6,870 bases of DNA from JAFAVZ01 sp036009105 (GCA_036009105.1 DASYMJ010000105.1:1-6870), one strand, 5' to 3'; numbered from the stretch's first letter, positions 1-6,521 are shown. The notes: generated by a model not told the origin, from the letters alone. A program made the numbers and translations.

Positions 1-16
1 TCTCGTACACCGCAGG

Positions 17-60
17 GGGTCCTTCGCTCCCGCACGCCCACCGCCCTCGCTCAGGATGAC
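17..60. repeat. Probable interspersed intergenic repeat fragment
   Basis: The stretch contains GGTCCTTCGCTC followed about 20 bases later by CGCTCAGGATGAC. I recognise this word pair from intergenic repeats scattered through many GC-rich bacterial genomes. Only one copy is visible here, so the repeat status rests on memory and not on this window. The two halves are only imperfectly complementary, so no strong hairpin is claimed. Nothing else is evident in the first 87 bases. Confidence 0.3.
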
Positions 61-87
61 AGCGAGAAATGTCCGCAACACGCCTTT

Positions 88-103
88 TGTCCCTTTTTGG
101 ACA
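88..103. promoter_or_regulatory. Candidate operator: inverted repeat TGTCC-N6-GGACA
   Basis: A perfect 5-base inverted repeat, TGTCC / GGACA, flanks a T-rich 6-base spacer about 70 bases before the small ORF starting at 173. A further direct TGTCC copy lies at 70-74, 18 bases upstream of the first arm. Dyads of this size suit a dimeric regulator, but a 5-base arm also occurs by chance. No regulator can be named. Confidence 0.2.
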
Positions 104-172
104 GCGCGTTCCGGAATCAATCCCTATCCTTCCTTCCGTCAGGATTGATAGCTGGAGAGCTGCAACCCCCCG

Positions 173-436
173 ATGAGCGCCACCCGGTCGCCCGCCGCCA
201 CGCTTCTGGACCTGGTGGTCACGAATGAGCAGACCCGCGCGCAGTGGCGCGCGGGTTCTGCCTCGATCGAATCCGGCCGCATCGTCGTCCCCACCAAAGC
301 CACCCCACCCTCCTCGATCGTCGACAGCGCCACCAGCACCTTCACCATCATCGCCACCGACGGCGGAGGCAGAGCGCGCAGGTTCGACGATGTGAAGGTG
401 GATGAGGTGTCCTCCAAGAGGATCGTATTCGTCTGA
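173..436 (+). CDS. Hypothetical 87-residue protein
   Basis: I do not recognise this protein. It runs from ATG (MSATRSPAATLL) to TGA and has no signal peptide, membrane segment or cysteine. The C-terminal half (SIVDSATSTFTIIATD, then DDVKVDEVSSKRIVFV) alternates polar and hydrophobic residues like short beta-strands. About 75 of 87 codons end in G or C, and many are of the RNY type (GCC, ACC, GTC, ATC, GAC). The RNY pattern favours this strand over the overlapping minus-strand frame at 139-417, whose third positions coincide with those of this frame. A weak GGAGAG lies at 154-159, 13 bases before the ATG, farther than usual. It stands alone upstream of the tRNA, with about 100 bases to it. It could be a real small gene or a chance open frame. 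Confidence 0.5.
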   Translation: MSATRSPAATLLDLVVTNEQTRAQWRAGSASIESGRIVVPTKATPPSSIVDSATSTFTIIATDGGGRARRFDDVKVDEVSSKRIVFV

Positions 437-497
437 GCAGGGTGCCCGTCCGGAACATCCCGGCGAAATGCAACCCACCCCCATCACGTTCCCTTTC

Positions 498-526
498 TTG
501 CGCGCTTCACTCGCGCTAGGTATCAT
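498..526 (+). promoter_or_regulatory. Sigma70-like promoter of the tRNA-His gene
   Basis: TTGCGC (498-503) and TATCAT (521-526) match the -35 and -10 consensus at 4 of 6 and 5 of 6 positions, with an ideal 17-base spacer. The expected start point, about 7 bases beyond the -10 box, falls at roughly 533, just before tRNA nucleotide 1 at 538. The 5' leader would therefore be only a few bases. No other convincing promoter is seen before hisS, so this one may also feed the downstream genes by read-through. That last point is inference. Confidence 0.5.
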
Positions 527-537
527 TCGCCTCCCGT

Positions 538-614
538 GCCGGGGTAGCTCAGTTGGTTAGAGCACCAGATTGTGGATCTGGGGGTCGGCGGTTCGAGCCC
601 GCCCCTCGGTACCA
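538..614 (+). tRNA. tRNA-His (anticodon GTG), CCA encoded, A73 discriminator
   Basis: The full cloverleaf can be drawn. The acceptor stem is 538-544 with 604-610 (7 pairs, including G-U at 538:610 and 542:606). The D stem is GCTC 547-550 / GAGC 560-563. The anticodon stem is 565-569 / 577-581 with loop 570-576 and anticodon GTG at 572-574. The variable loop is 5 bases (582-586). The T stem is 587-591 / 599-603 with loop TTCGAGC. The genomic CCA is 612-614. The anticodon reads histidine codons CAC and CAU. The oddity is the histidine identity position: the discriminator is A (611) and the preceding base (-1) is T (537), whereas typical bacterial tRNA-His has an encoded G-1 paired to C73. T-1 could even pair with A73. 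The adjacent synthetase is of the type expected to accept such a tRNA. Confidence 0.97.
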
Positions 615-628
615 TCCGCCAAGCGGAA

Positions 629-707
629 ATTGAAAATTGGAAATTGAAAATTGAAAAAAAGCGTCCGGGACCTCCGCTTTTTCCATTTTCAATTTTCAAT
701 TTTCAAT
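629..707. repeat. AT-rich near-perfect inverted repeat between tRNA-His and hisS
   Basis: The left arm (629-663) is built of tandem ATTGAAA-type units. The right arm (675-707) is almost its exact reverse complement, with units of TTTTCAAT. About 30 pairs can form around an 11-base loop (664-674), with one mismatch region and small length differences. The base composition is unlike everything around it. The inner part, an A-run plus GCG facing CGC plus a T-run (678-682), could act as a terminator or processing stem behind the tRNA. The element could equally be a dispersed palindromic repeat. Its right arm supplies the ATG at 706 used as the hisS start, so in RNA that start would be buried in the stem. 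Confidence 0.8.
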
Positions 708-2154
708 GCCTCCGCACCCAGAGGTGCCCTTGCCCCCCACAGTTGACCCGCGGCTGAGCCGCGGTCTCCGCGACCTGCTGCCGGATCAGATGCTGGCCCG
801 GCAGCGGATGATCGACACCATCCGTCACGTCTACGAGCTCTACGGCTTCGTCCCCATCACCACGCCCGCCATCGAGTACCTCGACGTCCTCTCCGGCAGC
901 GCGGGGCAGGAAGCGCAGTCCTCCATCTACAGGGTGCAGACGCCGGAGAACGAGGCGCTCGGCCTCCGCTTCGACCTCACCGTCCCCCTGGCCCGCGTGG
1001 TGGCCCAGTACGCCGACCTCCCCCGCCCCTTCCGCCGCTACCAGGTCTCCCCCGTCTGGCGCTTCGACAAGCCGGACAAGGGCCGCTACCGCGAGTTCAC
1101 CCAGTTCGATCTCGACTCGGTGGGCGTGGAGAGCGAGGTCGCGGACACCGAGATCATCGCCGGCATGTGCGACTCGCTGTCGGCGCTCCAGGTGGGCCGC
1201 TATCTGGTCCGCTTCTCCAGCCGCGCCGTGCTCAACCTCCTCCTTCAGTTCGCCGGGATCGCGGCCGAACAGGGCGTCGACGTCTTCCGCGTCCTGGACA
1301 AGCTGGACAAGGTGGGGATGGACAAGGTCCGCCTGGAGCTGATGAACGGCTACAAGGACGAGTCCGGCGACACCATCCGCGGCGTCGGCCTGGCCGGCGA
1401 CCAGGTCGACCGCATCGAGCGCTTCCTCGCCGTCAAGGAAGACACCCGCAACAACATCCTCCGCCAGATGCGCGAGCTCTTCTCCACCGTGGAAGGCGCC
1501 GGCGGGAAGATCGACGTGGTGGAGCGGATCTCCAACCACCTCTACGCCCTGGGCTACGGCGACGACCGCGTTTCCCTCGACCTCTCCATCGCCCGCGGCC
1601 TGGCCTACTACACCGGCCCCGTCTTCGAGGCGATCGTGCTCGATGCGCCGCAGTTCGGCTCCGTCTTCGGCGGCGGCCGCTACGACGACCTGGTCATGCG
1701 CTTCCTCGGCGAGCGGATCCCGGCCGTGGGCGCCTCGCTCGGCGTCGACCGCCTCCTCGCCGCCCTCGCCTACCTGAACAAGCTCGACAAGCGCAAGGCG
1801 ACCGCGCGCGTGCTCGTGGTCAACATGGACGCCGCGCTGACGGAGGACTACCTCGCCATGACTTGGGAACTGCGCCGCGCCGGCATCCCCACCGAGCTCT
1901 ACCTCGGCACGGCCAAAGGTCCGGGCAAGCAGCTCAAGTACGCCGACCAGTACGACATCCCGCTCGTGATCCTCTACGGCTCGAACGAGAAGCAGCAGGG
2001 CGTGGTCACCATCAAGGACATGACCGTCGGACGGGAGAAGGCAAAGGCGGTGGAAGACCGCAAGGAATGGCTCGCCGCGCGCCAGGGACAGACCGTCGTG
2101 CCGCGCGCGGAGCTGGTGGCAGCGGTCAAGAAACTGCTGGCCGAGGTCGAATGA
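706..2154 (+). CDS. hisS: Histidyl-tRNA synthetase, eukaryote-like/alphaproteobacterial type
   Basis: This is the class II synthetase that charges tRNA-His with histidine in the cytoplasm, using ATP. Seen in the 482 residues: motif 1 region around TPAIEYLDVL (53-62); FDLTVPLARVVA (89-100); motif 2 with R119 and GRYREFTQFD (126-135); the histidine-binding signature LSIARGLAYYTGPVFEA (293-309); motif 3 from GGGRYDDLV (322) to GASLGVDRL with R349; and a C-terminal anticodon-binding domain from about 366. Common bacterial HisRS is about 420-430 residues. The extra length and words such as DKLDKV, KDESGD, GRYREFTQFDLDSVG and IPLVILYG resemble the eukaryotic and alphaproteobacterial branch rather than E. 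coli HisRS. In the motif 2 loop, D124 replaces the Gln (Q118) of E. coli HisRS that is associated with reading G-1:C73. A298 stands where Asp or Glu is usual (RGLDYY/RGLEYY). The start is uncertain: ATG 706 lies in the inverted repeat and has no Shine-Dalgarno, and TTG 730 is an alternative. The stop overlaps hutH by four bases. Confidence 0.96.
   Translation: MPPHPEVPLPPTVDPRLSRGLRDLLPDQMLARQRMIDTIRHVYELYGFVPITTPAIEYLDVLSGSAGQEAQSSIYRVQTPENEALGLRFDLTVPLARVVAQYADLPRPFRRYQVSPVWRFDKPDKGRYREFTQFDLDSVGVESEVADTEIIAGMCDSLSALQVGRYLVRFSSRAVLNLLLQFAGIAAEQGVDVFRVLDKLDKVGMDKVRLELMNGYKDESGDTIRGVGLAGDQVDRIERFLAVKEDTRNNILRQMRELFSTVEGAGGKIDVVERISNHLYALGYGDDRVSLDLSIARGLAYYTGPVFEAIVLDAPQFGSVFGGGRYDDLVMRFLGERIPAVGASLGVDRLLAALAYLNKLDKRKATARVLVVNMDAALTEDYLAMTWELRRAGIPTELYLGTAKGPGKQLKYADQYDIPLVILYGSNEKQQGVVTIKDMTVGREKAKAVEDRKEWLAARQGQTVVPRAELVAAVKKLLAEVE
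720..732 (+). promoter_or_regulatory. Alternative hisS ribosome-binding site and TTG start
   Basis: AGAGGTG (720-726) resembles a Shine-Dalgarno. Its GAGG core lies 5 bases before an in-frame TTG at 730-732, which would give a 474-residue HisRS beginning MPPTVDPRLSRG. The conserved protein only begins near LSRGLRDLLP, so losing the first eight residues costs nothing recognisable. By contrast, ATG 706 is preceded only by AT-rich repeat sequence. In-frame GTG at 724 is a third option but has no well-placed site. Confidence 0.3.
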
Positions 2155-3842
2155 TCACGCTCAATGGCGACTCGCTGAGCATCGAGCAGCTTGTGCAGAT
2201 CGCGCGCGACCCGTCCGTGCAGGTGGCGCGCGATCCGCGCAGCGATGCGCGCGTGGCGCAGAGCGAGGCGCTGATCGCGGACGTGGTGGAGCGCTACCGC
2301 AACGGCAGCGGCGCCACGGAGTACGGCGTCACCACCGGCTTCGGCGAGTTCAAGGACAAGCCGATCGGGCCGGCCGATCTGGAGCAGTTGCAGCGCAACC
2401 TGCTCCTCTCCCACTCGGTCGGCGTGGGGCAGAACAGCGATCCGGACGACATGGCGAACTACTTCGCGCCGGACGTGGTGCGCGGCGCGCTGGTCACGCG
2501 CCTCAACGCGTTCCTGAAGGGAAACTCCGGCGTCCGCTCGAAGCTCGCCGACATCGTCGCCGCGATGCTCAACCGCGGCGTGATCCCCCTGGTCCCGCTG
2601 CGCGGCTCCGTCGGCGCGAGCGGCGACCTCTGCCCGCTCTCGCACCTCTTCGCCGTGCTCCTCGGCGAGGGCCGTTACTACACCCTGAACGATCGCTCGC
2701 TGCGCCACGCCTCGACCCTCCCCGCGCTCCTCGGCTTCACGGCGGAGGAGCTGGCGCCGACGTTCAAGGAAGGGCTGGCCCTCGTCAACGGCGCGAACTT
2801 TTCCGCCTCCATGCTCGCCCTCGCCGTGCACGACGCCGAGCGCCTCGCCGCCACGGCCGACACCTGCGCCGCGCTGGCCATGGAGGCGCTCACCGGCTGC
2901 ACGCGCGCGCTCGACGGGAAGGTGCACGAGGCGCGCGGCCAGCTGGGGCAGATCGACAGCGCGCGGCGCATCCGCGAGCAGCTGGAGGGCAGCCGCCTGG
3001 TGGAGCGGGCCGGCGCGGTGCAGGATCCCTATTCGCTGCGCTGCGCGCCGCAGGTGCACGGCGCCTCGCTCGATGCCATCCGCTACGCGCGCGAGGTCGC
3101 CGAGCGGGAGCTGAACGCGGCCACCGACAACCCGCTCTTCTTTCCCGACGGCGGCGAGCCGTTCGACCTCACCTTCCGCGCGAACTGGCCGGAGTGGTAC
3201 CGCGGCGACGAGCGCCTGGCCTACTCCGCCGGCAACTTCCACGGCCAGCCGCTCGCCCTCGCCGCGGACTTTCTGACCATCGCCGTCTGCGAGCTGGGGA
3301 ACATCTCGGAGCGCCGCACGCAGCTGCTGCTGGACGGCCATCACAACCGGCAGCTGCCGAACAACCTAATCACCCATCCCGGCGTGAACTCCGGCCTGAT
3401 GATCGCGCAGTACACCGCCGCCTCCATCGTCTCGGAGAACAAGGTGCTGGCCCATCCGGCGTCGGTCGACTCGATCCCCACCGGCGCGAACACGGAGGAT
3501 CACGTGTCGATGTCGACGCATGCCGCGCGCAAGCTGCGCACCGTGATCGCCAACGTGCAGGCCGTGCTGGCCATCGAGCTGATGGTGGCCGCGCAGGCCG
3601 TGGAGTGGCGCGTGGCGACCATCAACGGCGTGATGGCCAGGCCGCAGACGATCCCGGAGGCGGAGCAGCAGGCCGCCGCGTTCACCGCGTTCCTCGCCTC
3701 CGCCGACGTCGCCTCCTGGCTGGGCAGCGGCACGCGCGCCGCGTATCAGCAGGTGCGCGAGGTGACCAGGCCCGTGCTGCGCGACCGTCCGCTCGACGGC
3801 GACATCCGGGCCATCTGCCGGCGCGTAGAATCGTCCTCGTGA
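2151..3842 (+). CDS. hutH: Histidine ammonia-lyase (MIO-type aromatic amino acid lyase)
   Basis: The likely reaction is non-oxidative deamination of L-histidine to urocanate and ammonia, the first step of histidine breakdown, in the cytoplasm. The 563 residues contain GSVGASGDL, in which A156-S157-G158 cyclises to the MIO prosthetic group. By alignment from memory with Pseudomonas putida HutH, the active-site residues are all kept: Y58, H88, S157, N213, Q291, Y294, R297, F363 (GNFHG) and E449 (TEDHVSM). The Ser-His pair at 87-88 marks histidine preference; phenylalanine and tyrosine lyases carry Phe-Leu or His-Leu there. The protein is about 50 residues longer than usual. Around 20 extra residues lie before GNFHG (roughly 336-357, including WPEWYRGDE), about 9 lie between H88 and the MIO triad, and the tail is longer. 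ATG overlaps the hisS stop as ATGA, with GAGGT at 2143-2147 only 3 bases upstream, implying coupled translation. No other hut gene is visible. Another MIO lyase or aminomutase is possible but less likely. Confidence 0.92.
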   Translation: MITLNGDSLSIEQLVQIARDPSVQVARDPRSDARVAQSEALIADVVERYRNGSGATEYGVTTGFGEFKDKPIGPADLEQLQRNLLLSHSVGVGQNSDPDDMANYFAPDVVRGALVTRLNAFLKGNSGVRSKLADIVAAMLNRGVIPLVPLRGSVGASGDLCPLSHLFAVLLGEGRYYTLNDRSLRHASTLPALLGFTAEELAPTFKEGLALVNGANFSASMLALAVHDAERLAATADTCAALAMEALTGCTRALDGKVHEARGQLGQIDSARRIREQLEGSRLVERAGAVQDPYSLRCAPQVHGASLDAIRYAREVAERELNAATDNPLFFPDGGEPFDLTFRANWPEWYRGDERLAYSAGNFHGQPLALAADFLTIAVCELGNISERRTQLLLDGHHNRQLPNNLITHPGVNSGLMIAQYTAASIVSENKVLAHPASVDSIPTGANTEDHVSMSTHAARKLRTVIANVQAVLAIELMVAAQAVEWRVATINGVMARPQTIPEAEQQAAAFTAFLASADVASWLGSGTRAAYQQVREVTRPVLRDRPLDGDIRAICRRVESSS

Positions 3843-6514
3843 CGGGCGAGCAGCCGCCGAAATACTGGGCCTTCATCAGCTACAGCCACCGCGACCGGAA
3901 GTGGGCGGAATGGCTGCACCGGCGGATGGAGACCTACCGCGTCCCGGGCAAGCTGGTCGGCGAAGGCGTGCCGGCGCGCGCGTTCCCGGTGTTCCGCGAC
4001 CGGGACGAGCTGTCCAGCGCCTCCGACCTGACCGGCAAGGTGGTCTCCGCCCTCGGCGACTCGCGCACGCTGGTGGTCCTCTGCTCGCCGGACGCGGCGC
4101 GCTCGCGCTGGGTGAACGAGGAGATCCGCCAGTTCCAGCAGCTCGGCGGCGCCGACCGCACCTTCGCCTTCATCATCGCCGGCGAGCCGGTGGGCGGCGA
4201 GTGCTTCCCGCCCGCGCTAACCGAGCTGCGCGCGGAGCCGATCGCCGCCGATGCGCGGGACGGCGGCGACGGCCGGAAGAACGCGTTCCTCAAGCTGATG
4301 GCCGGCGTGCTGAACGTCGGCTACGACCAGCTCCGCCGCCGCGACTACGAGCGCCAGCTCCGCGTGCGCACCATCTGGACGGGCCTCCTGCTGGTGCTGG
4401 CCGGCGTGCTCGCCGGCCTCACCCTCTACGCGAACCGGCAGCGCCTGGTGGCCATCGAGCGGCAGAAAATCGCCGTGTCGCGGCAGCTGTCCGCCGAGGC
4501 GCTCAGCCAGATGGGGACCCGGCTGGACCGCTCGCTGCTGCTGGCCATCGAAGGGCATCGCGTCGCCCCGACGGCGGAGGCGCACGGCAGCCTGCTCCGG
4601 CTGCTGCAGGCCGCGCCGTATCTCGTCACGTTCCTGCACGGCGGCGAGGCGCCGGTCACCGCGCTGGCCATCAGTCCGGACGGGAAGACCATCGCCTCCG
4701 GCGACGGCACGGGCGCCCTTCGTCTCTGGAGCATGGAGGGACGCCCGCTCGCTCCCGGCCCCGTCTACCGCCATCAGCTGATGAAGAACAACGAGGAGGA
4801 AGTCCGCGTCATCACCTTCAGCCCGGACGGCAAGCTGGTCGCCTCCGGGTCGGCCAACGGCACGCTGCGGTTCGCCGACGTCGCCTCGCACGCGCCGCGC
4901 TTCGTGGAGAGCCAGTTCGGCGGCACCATCAATTCCCTTGCCTTCACGCCGGACAGCCGGCAGGTGCTGGTCGATGACGTGAGCCTCACCGCCATCGACC
5001 CGGCGGCGGACAAAGTGCTCGAGCCGCAGTTCGCGTCGCTGGCGATGCCGAACGTCGCGGCGCTGAGCCCCGACGGGACGACCGTGGCCGCGAGCTTCGA
5101 CACGGCGATCAACCTCTACGACTACCCCTCGCGCAAGGTCATCGGCACGATCCCGCAGGAGGAACGGGCCGACGGGCTGACCTTCAGCCCGGACGGCCTG
5201 CTGCTCGCCGAGACCGTCCGCCAGGGAATGATCCGCCTCCTGGACGTGAAAGCGCGCGCCGCGATCGGGCAGCCGGTCCGCGGCTACGGCTACGTCCTCG
5301 CCCTCGCCTTCGCCTTCACCTCCAACCGGAGCGAGCTGGCCACCATCTGGTCGGACGGCACGCTGCGCCGGTACGCCATCCCGGCCATGACTCCGAGCAG
5401 CGAGCCGCTCTCCTTCGGCGAGATCTCCAGCGCGGCGTTCGGCCCCGGCCTCGACACCGTCGTCACCGGCCACCGCGACGGCACGGTCCGCCTCCACAGA
5501 ATGTCCGCCGAGCACCACCCCCTCGGCACCGGCCTGCACAGCGCGTATGGGCTGAACGACGTCGCATTCAGTCCGGACGGCAAGACGATAGCCGTGGCCA
5601 GCGAGTCGGGCATTGCGCTATGGGACGTCGCCTCGCGCACGAAAACGCGCGATCTCGGCTACGACCACGTGATGTCTGTCGCCTTCACTGGGGACGGGCG
5701 CACCCTGGCATCCTCCGCAAACGAAGGGGTCGACTTCTGGGAGGTGCGCAGCGGCAACCGGACGCACGTGCCGAGCGCCGAGCCGGAGCCCTACAACTGG
5801 CGGATCGCGCTGACCCCGGACGGGAGTCTCGCCGCGTTCAGCGGCCATTCCCTGACCGTGTGGGACGTCCAAGCGAAGAAGGTCGCGGCCACGCCGGCCA
5901 TGGGAAAGGGCTCGGTGCGCGGTGTGGCCATCAGCGGGGACGGCAAGCTGCTCGCGGCCTCCTCGCAGTCGGGCGCGATCCACTTCTTCGAGCTTCCTTC
6001 CGCGAAGCCGTCCGGCGCGCCGATCGCGTTCGGCACCGAGGCCTGGGCGCTGGCGTTCACGCCGGACGGCAAGTCGCTCCTGGCCGGAGGCGACAACGGC
6101 AGCCTGGTCGTGTTCGACGTGAAGACCCGCCGCGCCGTCGGCAATCCGGTGCCCGGTCATCCCGGCCGCATCGACCGGCTCGCCTTCAGCCCGGACGGCA
6201 GTCTCCTGGTCAGCACCGGCGTCCGCAACACGGCATTGCTCTTCGCCTGGCCGGCGCGGCAGCCGCTCGGCGGCCCGCTCTTTCGCGACTCCGAATACGG
6301 AAGCATCGGCGGCGCGGCCTTCAGCACGGACGGCAAGTTGCTGGCCCTGGTCGGCGCCGGGCAGATGCTCTGGCTGCTGGACGGCAACGTCGACGCCTGG
6401 ATCGCCCGCGCCTGCGCCATCGCCAACCGCAACCTGACGCGCGGGGAGTGGGCGCGCTCCCTCCCGGACGAGCCCTACCGCGAGACCTGCACCGCGCGTC
6501 CCCTCGCCCGGTGA
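3839..6514 (+). CDS. TIR domain / transmembrane / double WD40 propeller protein
   Basis: This 891-residue protein looks like a membrane receptor-effector. The N-terminal TIR domain (about 8-165) has YWAFISYSHRD (9-19), FPVFRDRDEL (49-58), LVVLCSPDAARSRW (78-91) and WVNEEI (91-96). E95, four residues after W91, sits where the catalytic glutamate of TIR NADases lies, so NAD+ cleavage is plausible but unproven. An Arg-rich stretch (167-177) precedes one hydrophobic segment (about 179-198), predicting TIR inside and the C-terminus outside. A linker with RSLLLAIEGHRVAPTAEA (231-248) leads into 14 repeats of about 42 residues. Their SPDGK-like turns fall near 279, 328, 370, 410, 450, 494, 535, 578, 617, 659, 699, 741, 784 and 829, enough for two seven-bladed beta-propellers. 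A tail (854-884) with ACAIANRNLT and C859/C884 ends the protein. GTG 3839 was chosen because it overlaps the hutH stop as GTGA and directly precedes the TIR domain; the frame is open far upstream, but only inside hutH. No strong ribosome site is visible, fitting coupling to hutH. The ligand is unknown. Confidence 0.93.
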   Translation: MTGEQPPKYWAFISYSHRDRKWAEWLHRRMETYRVPGKLVGEGVPARAFPVFRDRDELSSASDLTGKVVSALGDSRTLVVLCSPDAARSRWVNEEIRQFQQLGGADRTFAFIIAGEPVGGECFPPALTELRAEPIAADARDGGDGRKNAFLKLMAGVLNVGYDQLRRRDYERQLRVRTIWTGLLLVLAGVLAGLTLYANRQRLVAIERQKIAVSRQLSAEALSQMGTRLDRSLLLAIEGHRVAPTAEAHGSLLRLLQAAPYLVTFLHGGEAPVTALAISPDGKTIASGDGTGALRLWSMEGRPLAPGPVYRHQLMKNNEEEVRVITFSPDGKLVASGSANGTLRFADVASHAPRFVESQFGGTINSLAFTPDSRQVLVDDVSLTAIDPAADKVLEPQFASLAMPNVAALSPDGTTVAASFDTAINLYDYPSRKVIGTIPQEERADGLTFSPDGLLLAETVRQGMIRLLDVKARAAIGQPVRGYGYVLALAFAFTSNRSELATIWSDGTLRRYAIPAMTPSSEPLSFGEISSAAFGPGLDTVVTGHRDGTVRLHRMSAEHHPLGTGLHSAYGLNDVAFSPDGKTIAVASESGIALWDVASRTKTRDLGYDHVMSVAFTGDGRTLASSANEGVDFWEVRSGNRTHVPSAEPEPYNWRIALTPDGSLAAFSGHSLTVWDVQAKKVAATPAMGKGSVRGVAISGDGKLLAASSQSGAIHFFELPSAKPSGAPIAFGTEAWALAFTPDGKSLLAGGDNGSLVVFDVKTRRAVGNPVPGHPGRIDRLAFSPDGSLLVSTGVRNTALLFAWPARQPLGGPLFRDSEYGSIGGAAFSTDGKLLALVGAGQMLWLLDGNVDAWIARACAIANRNLTRGEWARSLPDEPYRETCTARPLAR

Positions 6515-6521
6515 GGAGCCA

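Noticed and set aside
536..614. Reading the tRNA acceptor as starting at G536 so that G and C (612) act as the G-1:C73 pair
   Set aside because: Nine pairs can be drawn, but T545-A546 must be positions 8-9 and CCA must be 612-614. This fixes nucleotide 1 at 538 and position 73 at A611.
1167..2150. A longer N-terminus for HutH starting inside hisS
   Set aside because: The 328 upstream codons are an Arg/Pro-rich shadow of hisS. ATG 2151 gives an N-terminus that fits the HutH family.
1974..3344. Long minus-strand open frame of 456 codons opposite hisS and hutH
   Set aside because: Its translation is Arg/Ala/Glu/Val-rich with no family features, and it lies antisense to two well-recognised genes. 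It is a by-product of GC-rich third codon positions.
3194..3838. A longer N-terminus for the TIR protein starting inside hutH
   Set aside because: The upstream in-frame translation is Arg/Ala-rich shadow of hutH. The TIR domain begins right after GTG 3839, which overlaps the hutH stop neatly.
4217..5539. Minus-strand open frame of 440 codons opposite the TIR-WD40 gene
   Set aside because: It has low-complexity composition (RRG, AEG, VRAEG repeats) mirroring the periodic WD40 codons of the plus strand, which is clearly coding.
4600..6400. Repeated Pro-Asp-Gly-coding DNA words as a possible CRISPR or tandem DNA repeat
   Set aside because: The spacing is codon-phased at about 42 residues, copies diverge at the DNA level, and they encode beta-propeller blades.
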